From contig OX424570.1 of the NCBI GenBank assembly GCA_949152475.1, positions 25,292,694 to 25,356,693 of the forward strand: a stretch of DNA of 64,000 nt, given 5' to 3'. Position numbers and translations under genes: made by a program. The notes under the pieces were generated by a model, which was not told the DNA's origin, made no database searches, and was given only the letters and a program-made list of their open reading frames with translations. Positions 1 through 10,195 of this stretch are shown in pieces (within the stretch, counting starts at the first letter, position 1; each line of letters opens with the position of its first letter). This DNA is from Terebella lapidaria. Its lineage: Eukaryota > Annelida > Polychaeta > Terebellida > Terebellidae.

Positions 1-1655
1 TGGTGGGTGTACGAATTTGCATCCATGTTTTAGTTGACAGTCTAGACAGTTGAGCTATTTTCAGCACCCTATGCCATCGGTGTTTGCAAGCAAATTCTTT
101 AATTGCCCTCTTCTCGGAGACTATACCATGTAATCGCTCGAGACAGTGTATGGACACTGAGGCACAGTCCGACAAACTGGTACCTTCGGAATGTTTAGAA
201 TGTTTTTTTATGTAAATATTTCCGGAAGCAGTCCTTTAGTGTAATGGGAGAGTATGCAGATTGACTAACATATTATGCCGATAGGATCTTCTAACCGTCT
301 GATAGGTTATGGTGACTATGAACTTAACGTAAGATTCATCGCGTGCTCAGTGGAGTATTACGTTCACCAGACGATGTCTTATATGATATTCGAGAATATT
401 GATAGTGTATTTTTGAATATGATAATTGTGATACATATTAATACCACTGCATGTTGTTACTGACCTTTCACCACGACATGAATTGTGTTGTTTGTCGTAA
501 GATACAAGGTATACAAAATGTGTCGGACCTTGACCATCGATAGATCGATTGTCAGTAATGACTGGTGGAAAATTTGTGACTGGAGTTCAATCCTCGTGGC
601 TATAATGAATGAAGGATTGAGAACTACATGTACCATTCGATTCAAGTGCCGCTGGGCTGGAGTGCCTTTAGCCCTATGTTTCTACCCAAATCTAGATACC
701 CATAGCATGAAAAATATTTTGATATATCTACAACCATCATGGAATGTATGTTTATGACGAGTGAATGATACATAGCCGATCGAGATCATTTGTTTTCAAT
801 CATGTGTATGTTCAAGCCTGCGTCTGGAAACATACCAACAATCATAACACTTACAACATCATACCGTCGAGTTTTGCCGTCGCTGCCTTCGTGCCAGGAT
901 GTGTTCCCCATACTGGACCGTGGATCGCGATGAATTGATTGTGATATTTGAATTGTGATCTTGAAAAATTTTCAAAGTTCTAGATGTGAGTGTTTGTTAT
1001 GTCAGCTTGAGTACGTGACCTGTTGGTGGATTACACGCAAAGATTTCTTATATTCTGCCAATTTACATCAGGATTCATTGTGTTTCCACGAGAATTTACT
1101 CGGCCACACCAACGACGGGTATATGAACTAATGCAGTTTCTGTGCCATATTAGCGTTGATTTGGACTTGGATATAATTTCATTCACCTTATGAATCAATC
1201 AATGACAAAAGGGAACAACATTACAATGAGGCATACCAAGCTTGAAAGCTCCATACACGTAGTATCTCAATGTCTGACAATGATCAAGTATAATGAGCAC
1301 AGACCCACACTGTTGAAATCTCAGACCGATGATTAATTTTAGCAGGAAACGAAATAGTATCTGCCTGGACATTAGTTTTCGTGTGAACACGATAATATCT
1401 ACAATTACTTAATACCACGATGTTTCCGATTTAAAATTTTCTTCGACCCATGATCTAATTTACTCCATGTGGATAATTTTCATGAAGAAGTAACGATATG
1501 ATACATCACGACTTACAAAAACATTCACTTGTAAACTCCAAATAAACTATATTAAGCGAAATTTTATTTTATGACTTATATCGTGAGTAGCAAAGAACAT
1601 TTACTGGATGATGGAAGTTCATATCGCACGTGCTTGTACTCCTATGCTAAACAAA
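1..1655. other. Intergenic, no gene seen
   Basis: No protein, RNA gene or clear repeat was recognised. The open frames are short (at most about 90 codons), overlap on both strands and resemble no family I know. The sequence is AT-rich with no long tandem repeat. Confidence 0.5.
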
Positions 1656-1657
1656 CT

Positions 1658-1777
1658 CAGATTTTTCACAAAGGATCTAAGTAAACTTTAGCCGACTGAA
1701 ATAGGATTTAGCCTACCATCTACCATGCTAAATACGAAATTAGTCGGCTAAAGTAGATTTAGATTCTTTGTGAAATA
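1658..1777. repeat. Short palindromic MITE-like element
   Basis: The two ends form an imperfect inverted repeat of about 35 bp. The left arm at about 1662-1696 contains TTCACAAAGGATCTAA and ends ACTTTAGCCGACT. The right arm at about 1740-1775 reads AGTCGGCTAAAGT and ends TCTTTGTGAAA. Only about 43 bp separate the arms, so the whole piece can fold into one hairpin and cannot code for a transposase. This is the usual form of a miniature inverted-repeat element. No target duplication was made out. Confidence 0.7.
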
Positions 1778-3355
1778 GGCCCCGGGATACATTGCGTTAT
1801 TGCACGAATTATAAATACATGTATACTGACCAGAAAAAAATATACTCTTTTTTTGCATCATTGTAAATGGTATTTTTAAATATCTGATCCTTGTGACTGC
1901 CCACATGGTGCAAAGGAATAGTCGCGACACATTTACTCGGTCCGTTGGCGACAAATGAAGACGCGACAAAAGTTACGTAGATGGTCCTCTTTGAGCATTT
2001 GCATTACTCAGTCACTCCCAGTTATGGTGTGATCTTTTAGTACTCACTGGGGTATATAAAACCCATGCAAAACTTTAGGCAAATTGTCGATGCAAACGCA
2101 ACCAAACCTTACAAGTTTGGTGCAGCAATGTGCGTATCGTCCATAGAGCCATTGTATGGTGTCTGAGAAGCAAAACTGTAGACAATGGAAATGCAACAAA
2201 GTGCCCAAAACCTGCAACACCTGATGGAACGACTTTGGGAGTTGAACGTCGTATGAAGCCGATTACACCTTCGTGACCACTCCCGATCAGCAACAAGGAC
2301 GCCAGCCGGGAATTGGGACTGGAATTTATCCAGGATTATCGAAAAAACAGGTTGTAACAGCCTGCAAGAGGGTGACCTTCACACACGTAACTCCACCGAG
2401 TTGTGATGCCAACGGAGCCAAGGAAAAAGGCTTTTCGACATTGAATGGGAACGTGATATGGTGGAAAATATCAAACTGGTCAAACATGCGCATTAACGAA
2501 CAGATCAATCATAAGATTGGGATCATTCAAATGAATTTTGATGAAATTCACGTTCATCGAAATTTTGGATAAAGTAGAATAAATTATATGATGTGGGAAT
2601 TAGACTACCTTGTATAAAGGAGGTTGACTGTCCTGTAATGGCCGTATGCTGCGACAGTGTCTAAATACTAGTATATTGTAATGTAGGTCATTTACAACGC
2701 GAGAAAACAAAGGGCACTTCATTCGGAACTTTTTGATACAAATCACAACTTAATTCCTATAGAAATGATGAATTATAGGAATGAACAAATAAGGAATTGC
2801 TTTCGAATCCTTTTATAATAAGCAGTGATGTATTATTACCTTGAAGCATGACCGATTTACATATCGTTGACAAAACAAAATCGTTCACATGTGTCACTCC
2901 ATGTCCGTTGTCATATTATTGTTGCTTACATATTGTTTTTCATATGGTTAGTAAATGATCGTGGCCATGACAATAGTTTTCATATGAAAAGCTACCATCC
3001 CTTGCATGGTTTTCATTAGTTGACAAAATATGGTTTCAATAACGAATCTCTTGGGAAATTAACTTGTGTAGACCGGTGTGTTGCATTAAGATGATACTGC
3101 CATGGATTGGTAGTGTCAGTAGAACCTGTTAGATGTTATGACTCTTGAGAGGCTAGCAATATGAAACGGTTAACACGGAAGTACCCTAGTACTATATGTT
3201 ATCTTAGCATACTTCATCTGGAATCAAATTTTAGCATCCATCATAATATTGAGACTGCTATTATAAAATGGCAATGTATTGCTCTGGTTGTGAAAGCTTT
3301 TGAATACAAATGAACTTCCGGTATCCCGAAGTGTTCATCCATATGGCGCCTAACG
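1778..3355. other. Intergenic, one weak exon candidate
   Basis: No recognised gene. A TATA-like string (GTATATAAAA) lies at about 2051-2060. About 220 bp downstream a plus-strand frame is open for roughly 100 codons to 2572 (it contains TTPDQQQGRQPGIGTG), with no family match and no ATG at its head. It could be an exon or chance. The rest to 3355 is plain AT-rich sequence. Confidence 0.3.
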
Positions 3356-3359
3356 TTTT

Positions 3360-5040
3360 TCGGCGTGATTTTCGTTGTGTGGTCAAGAATGAGTATCAAG
3401 AGATGTTTACTGATTTTTTTTCCAGTCAGAGTGTACTCTCAAATCAGAACCGAACAGTACAGAACTGATTGCTACACCGAACTCTCGAAAAAAATATACA
3501 AATAAAAAAAAACTACCGAAGTGAACGAATCTGTATATCGAACCTGAAGAGTGTATCATTCAACTCAAAATATATATCAAGCCAAAACTTCAGATGTATT
3601 TCCATCATTTGCTTTGTGTAGGCAGCATAGTTAGCCATGCATATTACATTGATATGTTATGCCTGTTGTTACATTATGTATAGTAATAAGGACTTGGTAT
3701 TTGGATACACTGAATTATAATATCAATGTGATTCCCATGAATCTGTCATCCAGGATCTGGAAAAATCGGGAAATTTTAAGGGATTTCATGATATATGAAA
3801 TTGTAGCTTTACATGTATGATGCATGATCCAATCCAATTGACTCCACTGTGTAAATGGTTGTATGCCATGGACAATGTTACATTACACCATGAAGTGGAT
3901 CAACAATCTATTCACGATGGAGGTGGAAAGATATGACGTTGTGAGAGCACCTGATTAGGCGTGAGTAAATATGACGCCAGCATCACGGGCAATATGAATA
4001 TGCTATATCATATGGTGTACGACGGCGGCCATTTTTCCATCTCGGGCTTTTGCCTATAAAAAAACGGGCGAAAACGCGAAAACACGAAGCGAAAACCCGA
4101 AGCGAAAAGACGAAAACACGAAGCGAAATAACGAGATTCAGTTTCGAGATTTGTTTTCTGTTTTCAGCTTTTCGCTTCGTAGTTTCGTTTTTTTCACTTC
4201 AGACTTTCGCGTTTTTGCTTCGTATTTTCGCCTTAAAAAGTACAGGGGGGGGGGGGGGGTGAGATCCAAAAATGACCACCGTCTTACACCATAATATTAC
4301 CATTATGTCTGTTACACATTTCACCCTTGTTGAGGTATATACGTATGGGATAATGTGAAGAACTGGTAATGAAAATAGTATGATCCGTATTGTGTCTGCA
4401 ACACTCAATTATTGTTCTACCTGACGGCGCAAATTATCTATGAACGAGACGAATGTAAGCTAAGTAGACCATCTTTTTTTCATCATTGAGGCTATGTCCA
4501 TCGAATGAGTAAATTTATGGAACAAAGCATATATTTTATTTTTAAAAATTATGTTGATCTACAAAACTTCCAGTTCGATGTGCACATGCTTTTGTTACCA
4601 GTTTTAAAATACAACCTAAATTTCAATTTCCAGATACCTACGTCTGTTGATTTTATTTAAATATTGTTGGATATTGCACTCATGTAAGGTGAGGGCCCAT
4701 ATGTTTCATGTACTTATGTGCTCCCATTTCCAGAGTAGCTTTGGCTTTGACTGACGGGTTTGTACATTCAATCTAACGTAAATTCAAAGTTGAGTAGGTG
4801 CCTTGTGAGAAGGATTTGTCACCTGCAGATTTGATGAAATAGTGACTTAATCTGATTTATTGATTATTTAACCAGAATCTTTTATTTACACTTTGCCTTG
4901 CATTTGGGGCTGGGTGTTTCTGAATGAACATTATATATATTTGCGGTTTTCACTGTCGGTAAAATTATATTCTGCATTTAGCCTTCAATGGCTTTGCGAT
5001 TTGTCAGTCTATAGTGTAACATTATGTGATATCTCATGTA
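3360..5040. repeat. Old diverged copy of the duplicated unit
   Basis: This stretch aligns in order with 8130-8600 and 10200-10700. Matches include the block around GTACTCTCAAATCAGAACCG (3433-3452), the TTGTGAGAGCACCTGATTA block near 3939-3957, GGATAATGTGAA near 4350, and GGATTTGTCACCTGCAGATT near 4812-4831. Identity is clearly lower than between the two younger copies, so it is an older duplicate. Because it keeps the same internal order as 8.2-10.4 kb, it shows which orientation is ancestral for the inversion at 20.7-21.4 kb. It is interrupted by the hairpin repeat at 4045-4262. Confidence 0.65.
4045..4262. repeat. GAAAACACGAAGC repeat, inverted arms, then a poly-G run
   Basis: The left half (about 4060-4130) is a tandem of short purine-rich units such as GCGAAAACACGAAGC. 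The right half (about 4155-4235) is the same motif on the opposite strand (TTCGCTTCGTATTTTCGCC), so the two halves can pair. It ends in a run of about 17 G residues at 4243-4260. The open frame across it (4050-4262) is a product of the simple repeat, not a gene. Compared with the duplicate copies it looks inserted. Confidence 0.7.
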
Positions 5041-6455
5041 ACGTCTACTTCAGGTTCTACTGAAATATCTCGTTTTCCTTCCTTCGAGTTTATAACCCCT
5101 AAATTATTCAACATGATAATATCGTTACACAATGGAACCTGAGAAGGTAGTTGAAGCGATTCAAAGTCTTTGCCTTACCCCTCACTCAATATAACTGGAG
5201 TGGTCTAAGAAATAATGTCATTAATTGCCTCTCAAATCTGGTGGCTTGTTTGATGCCAAGGGTCAACTGCCAATCAAATATGCTGAGTGCAATGTGCATG
5301 ACAACAAAAGAAGCACAATGGAGAGTCCATTGCAGATTTTTCAGCATGTTGGTGGTTGTCATGGAAAATTTGCTCCTTATCAAGGAAAAAAGACACCTCA
5401 GAATTATTTTTCCCTCCATATTAGAGATACCATTGAGGATAGTCTTTTGTTCTTTGTCCTGCATGGGAGTGGAGAAAATTGTTGTTGGTAATGCTCCATT
5501 GCCAGAAAAAACCATATTGTGATGTGGGCAACTGTGATTCATGTTGAAAACTATCAGCAGAATATGAGATTTCCAAATAATGTATATTTAATTGAATGTG
5601 AATAAAATATTAGTTCCTTCTCACATTATCGATAATTACATGTAATCAGGTTATTCACATTATATCATTGTTAGAAGAATATTCAATGCGTGTACATAGC
5701 AGAAGATTAAAAAACAAACATATGTCATTTGATGTGTATATGTTCCTGAAAATAGGTGTGTTTAGTCATATGTGTACATGTTTTCTTATAAATTTACTGC
5801 TAAAATCCCAGGCCAGTGGCGAATGTCTTCAAGGAACAAATATTTAATCAACACACATATACTCACACATACAAACATTATCAGTGAAACTCCAAAAAGA
5901 AATATATATATGACTACATTTTGAAAATCCTAAAGCAACCAATTATTAAATTTTGCGAAGTAATTTAATACTATATACCCCAAAATCCTTGTTTGAAAAG
6001 CTAGAATTACTTGCTATCATGATGCTTCTGGTTTCAAGTTTTCCTGAACCTATCATATTTCGTACTTCTTGATGATTATTCCCAGTCAGAAGTCCCAATA
6101 TGACTCTACACGACAGACGAGTATATTTTTCTTCTAAAGTTCACTATGGAAAGTTGGATTCCATCTAAGGGTAGTATGTGGAACACAAATACTGGACGAC
6201 AGTTTTTTTTATTGCAGTCTCATGGTAAACAAACCCTGCATGGACTCTCTTCTCAAACTTTGATATAATGGATGAAAGCGATGTGAAACTGATTCAACAA
6301 AGTTATTAGATAATCAATACATTGTATTACTGCATGCATTATTAGTGCATAAGACACAAGACGCGACCGTATTGGATACTAAGTTTTTCATTTTATTGAT
6401 TGAAATTCATTTTATATATACATGTACAAATCTAAAATAGGATATCCTATTATAT

Positions 6456-6692
6456 ATGTATGAAACATCCACTCAGAATACAATTAAAGAGTATAATGAT
6501 ATCGAGATCATAGACTCAGATTCGTTTCGCCCAGCAATATCTACTGTCCTATTTCGCCCTCCAAATATAGCACTCGTTTTCGCAATTTTATTTGCCTTCT
6601 GCCCAATTTTCAATGATATATTCAATATTGTTATTGGATTTCCTAATGTTCAGAGTAAAACATACAACAGTATCCTATCACGTTTGAAATAA
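6456..6692 (+). other. Small ORF kept open in both duplicates
   Basis: A 78-codon frame starts at ATG 6456. Its counterpart at 19295-19504 starts at the equivalent ATG and has the same sequence except near its end, where it stops earlier (69 codons). The predicted peptide has a hydrophobic stretch (ALVFAILFAFCPIFNDIFNI) that could span a membrane. The local identity between copies seems higher than in the flanks, but both copies are young, so an open frame in both is weak evidence. No family was recognised and no splice or promoter context supports it. Confidence 0.15.
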
Positions 6693-7553
6693 ACATCAAC
6701 AGCGAATTGAAGAAGTTTAAATTATATCGCACAGGGTATAAACCATGACCCTTTTTCGCATATTTGATATAAAACTGTTCTACGAACAGTGAACATCCAA
6801 AGTGTTGTGAAAAATATTATTAAAAACACAATTGAAATTTGATTTCAAAGTCAAATTATAGAGTAAAAAGATTTATTATCGCTTTCAAGTTCGTTTCGAA
6901 GAGCAGTGAGTATAACTAGTGCTTAAAATACCGCACGTGTATATAGCATCGACAAATATTTTTGTTGACATGTGTTGCGATTCTGGTTGCTATATTTGTG
7001 TTTTTTCGTCACAGGCAATTATAAAGTGTGACCATGGTGGTTGTTGGGATAAAATGAGCTACCGTCACGTATATGGCATTCAATGGATCATCAATATGAT
7101 TTCAGTGATAATTATATAAATTGTCTAGACAAATATGGTGTATAAAGGCAGGTATAGTGATAGGTGGGGGATATTTCGTGAAGTGTCACGAAATTTCAAG
7201 ACGCCAACACTCATCCCTGTGATATACCATACATATACGAATTTTAAGTGATTGACCGTGTATAATTTTAGCTATTTTGTTACTTTTGCATCAATGCATG
7301 CGAACCGTTCTATGCGGATCTCTTTTAAAAAAAAGAATACGATTTTCAATGTCAAATTTAGACACGTTCGTGTGCGCATCAGATGGCATTTTTGCACTGT
7401 ACAGTTGCTCTTGGAACAGCTCTTGATCACTTTCTACGGGAAAACCAAAAACGCATTACACCACTTTAAGAAGATAATATATCTCGACTTGAAACAAAAT
7501 AAGCAGTTGTTGAGATTGCACTCCCGTTTCATTACATGCAGTAGTGTTATACA

Positions 7554-7660
7554 CTGTATTATTAAAACATAATGAATCAATCCTATATTAGCTTGGCTTA
7601 TTATCCACTGTATTATTAAAACATATTAAATCAATCCCATATTAGCTTGGCTTATTATCG
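7554..7660 (+). repeat. 55-bp tandem duplication private to copy A
   Basis: Two adjacent units, each beginning CACTGTATTATTAAAACATA and ending TTAGCTTGGCTTATTATC, differ at only a few positions. Copy B has one unit at the matching place (about 20344-20400). The extra unit therefore arose in copy A after the segmental duplication. Confidence 0.8.
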
Positions 7661-8210
7661 TCATGGACCTACTAATAGTATATCACAAGACACTAGCGTA
7701 AAATAAGTTTTAATGTAGATCACATTATTGTGTCAGATTATTCAGAAAGGTTATAATAATCTAGGTGAAGTTGATAGCAATTGCTTGATTTCTTTTATGT
7801 TACGCAAACTACTGATTTTGTCAGACTATTTAAAATATTGTGTTTAATGAAATGATGTTATTTATTTATTTATTATTGTTGTTATCAGTTTTCATAAATG
7901 AACAGAACCTTGTGGGAATTGACTGTTTGGAATTCATTTGATATTTCAGCCAATATCTCATATTGCATGGTAGGATTTAATTCGCTAATGGATTTCGACG
8001 CATATGAATATGTTGACAATGCACTCGCCATAATATTCAAAATGATGCCTCGAAATATAGTGTTGGTTGTGAATCAGCTTCCGATATCTCCAATATTTCG
8101 TACTGTTATGCCCATTGTTATTTAGTGTGATTTATCGTGTGTGGTCTATAATAGGTATCAACGGATATTCATTGTCCATGGCTTTTCCTTCCTCAAGATG
8201 TACTCTCAAC

Positions 8211-8606
8211 TGAAACCGAGCAGTGCAGTAGCGCTTGCTGAAATAAACTCCCCAAAACACAAATAGAAAACTATGGAAGTGTACAAACCTGTAGGTCAAC
8301 ACGGGAGAAATATGAAAATAATCATATTGCATCATTCAAATTCGATCACATATCAAACCATAAGCCTAAACTCAGATTTTATGTTGACTGTATATTTATG
8401 GTTCATGATTTAATCAAATTGACCTCACTCTGGTAATGGCTATTTGCCCCGGGCACTGTCACAATTAATCATGACGTGGATCGGAATTCCACTCTGGATG
8501 AAGGACGAATTGTATGACATTGTGAGAGCACTTGATTATGCATGGTCAAATATGTCATCGGCACCACTGCAGTATGGATGTACAATATACCCATTGTGGC
8601 TATTAT
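8211..8606 (+). repeat. Duplicated module in ancestral orientation
   Basis: This 0.4-kb module runs from ACTCTCAACTGAAACCGAG to CCCATTGTGGCTATTAT. It is found inverted in copy B at about 20960-21358, and in the same orientation but diverged at 3433-3985. Short overlapping frames on both strands (for example 8132-8335 and 8444-8698) are not conserved as proteins between copies. The module ends exactly where the Helentron-like insertion begins. Confidence 0.75.
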
Positions 8607-9149
8607 TGTATCCCCCGAACAAAGTTCGGCGGATACTATGGATTTACGATCGTCGCGCCGCCGCCGCCGCGTCCGCGTCCGCAGACACTTTCTTGTGAAC
8701 GCGCTGCAGGTTGCAAATATGAACCGATTTTGATAATATTTTATATGGACATGTCTTATGGTGAGATCTGGACACCTATCGATTTTGGTTGCCATAGCAA
8801 TCAAAATAGCGGATTGGCGTAACATTTTGTGCTCAAATTAGCCTGTTTAACACACATGGGTTGTGAGCGCACTACGGGTGGGAGTTTTAAATGAATGATG
8901 ATGAAATTGCACAGGCTCAATGAGAAAGACCATCACACGAAACCTATTGTTTTTCAGAATGATCGAATAAATATTAATAAGTTTGAGAGGTTAACTTATT
9001 ACGACAATTAAAATACCTACTTTGACATGTGTGATCACTCCAATAACCTGTATTATGAAAGCAAATTGCACTGGATTCTTGTTCAGAATACAGAACTGAT
9101 GTTTTTGGTGAAAAAAGAACAATATTACTGAATAAGTAAATAAATTGGT

Positions 9150-9545
9150 TTTACTAGTTAAGTCTATTATTGACCACAATAAAAATAGTTAAGACGAGAA
9201 ACATTTATTATTGAGCTCAACAAGGTAAAGGTTTTGTCCAGTAGAGACTTCACAGGTGTAACCGAATAAGTTAACATTATTTTTACTAGTTAAGTCTATT
9301 ATTGGCCACAATAAAAATAGTTAAGACAAGAAACATTTATTATTGGGCTCAACAAGGTAAAGCTTCTGTGCAGTAGAGATTTCATGGCTGTAGCCGAATA
9401 AGTTAACATCATTTTTACTAGTTAAGTCTATTATTGACCTCAAGAAAAATAGTTAAGACAAGAAACATTTATTATTGAACTCAACAATTTAAAAGTTTTG
9501 TCCAGTAGAGATTTCATGGGTGTAACCGGATAAGTTAACATTACA
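9150..9545 (+). repeat. Tandem array, about 131-bp unit, three copies
   Basis: Three units start at about 9151, 9282 and 9413, each with TTTACTAGTTAAGTCTATTA and later AAGAAACATTTATTATTG and AACCGAATAAGTTAACAT (with substitutions). Divergence is low to moderate. It is the first core array of the Helentron-like element. Confidence 0.85.
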
Positions 9546-9559
9546 TGTATTTTTACCAG

Positions 9560-10010
9560 AAAAGTCAATTTTTACTTCGAATTTCAACTTGGAACCAAGT
9601 TTGGCACATATTATGAATTAAAATATAATTTATGGTGAAAAGATCGATCTGGCTCCAATTTCGTCATCTTGAAATGCAGTTTTGGTAAACTTTTACTTGA
9701 ATTTCAGCTTGAAACCAAGTTTGGCACATATTATGAATTAAAATTTAAATTATGGTGAAAAGTTGATCTGGCTCCAATTTCGTCATCTTGAAATGTAGTT
9801 TTGGTCAACTTTTACTTTGAATTTCAACTTGGAACATAGTATGAGTTGTTTGGCACATAGTATGAATTGAAATATAACTTACAGTGAAAAGTTCGATCTG
9901 GCTCCAATTTAGTCATCTCGCAACTTAGTTGCGAACCAAGTTTGTCAAATATTCTGAGTTGAAATATAGCTTTAGGTGAAAACTTTTATCTGGCTGTAAT
10001 TTCGTTATTT
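9560..10010 (+). repeat. Second tandem array, about 120-bp unit, about four copies
   Basis: Units start at about 9568, 9689, 9808 and about 9900 and share TTTGAATTTCAACTTGGAAC-type starts, TTTGGCACATATTATGAATT and GATCTGGCTCCAATTTCGTC. The last units are the most degraded. This is the second core array of the same mobile element. Confidence 0.8.
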
Positions 10011-10195
10011 TTTTCGAACATGTCGAAATGGAAATTCGAATGCAGTGATTTTAGTGGTGATCTTGAATTCGACCTTCAATAAGCTTGAAAGGTTTCATAC
10101 TCACAATCTACATCAGCGATATATTTGGGGCAATAGGGATGATAGGGCTACGGGGGATACACCCAAGCGGTCGTAAGCGACCGGAAGCGTCTAGT

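Larger units (their letters stand above)
5040..8210 (+). repeat. Segmental duplication copy A, left block
   Basis: This block is repeated in direct orientation at 17960-20745. Shared landmarks run in the same order: TTGAGAAGGTAGTTGAAG-like sequence near 5136, TCACTCAATATAACTGGAGT near 5181, the block around 6421-6690, the GACGCCAACACTCATCCCTG region near 7201, and the AAGATGTA edge at 8204-8211. By eye about nine bases in ten agree. Small indels differ, including a 55-bp tandem duplication found only here (7554-7660) and two sites where this copy is longer (GACCGTATTGGATA near 6364; about 250 bp at 7862-8057 including a TTATTTATTTATT stretch). No host gene was recognised inside. Confidence 0.85.
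8607..10195. mobile_element. Non-autonomous Helentron-like element (pearl/HINE type)
   Basis: The borders come from comparison with the inverted duplicate near 20955-20960, which lacks this 1.59 kb and reads straight through CTATTATTAAATTT. The flanks here are T at 8606 and T at 10196, the T^T target typical of Helentrons. The element begins TGTATCCCCCGAAC. The reverse complement of its GTATCCCCCG recurs 3'-subterminally (CGGGGGATAC, 10151-10160). A short stem-loop (CGGTCG-TAAG-CGACCG, about 10169-10184) stands about 11 bp before the CTAGT end. The core holds two tandem arrays (9150-9545, 9560-10010). Subterminal inverted repeats, a 3' hairpin and tandem cores are the known layout of bivalve pearl elements and other Helentron-associated repeats. 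No Rep/helicase is encoded. Family naming is from memory; the borders are seen directly. Confidence 0.78.

Noticed and set aside
5151-5542. 123-aa and 118-aa overlapping ORFs
   Set aside because: Three frames on both strands are open over the same duplicated block. The matching blocks at 11.2, 18.1, 35.5 and 49.2 kb break every one of them.
8469-8825. Arg-rich 118-aa protein on the minus strand and overlapping plus-strand frames
   Set aside because: The composition comes from a CCGCCGCCGCC-type simple repeat at the start of the Helentron-like element; three frames overlap and none is conserved in copy B.
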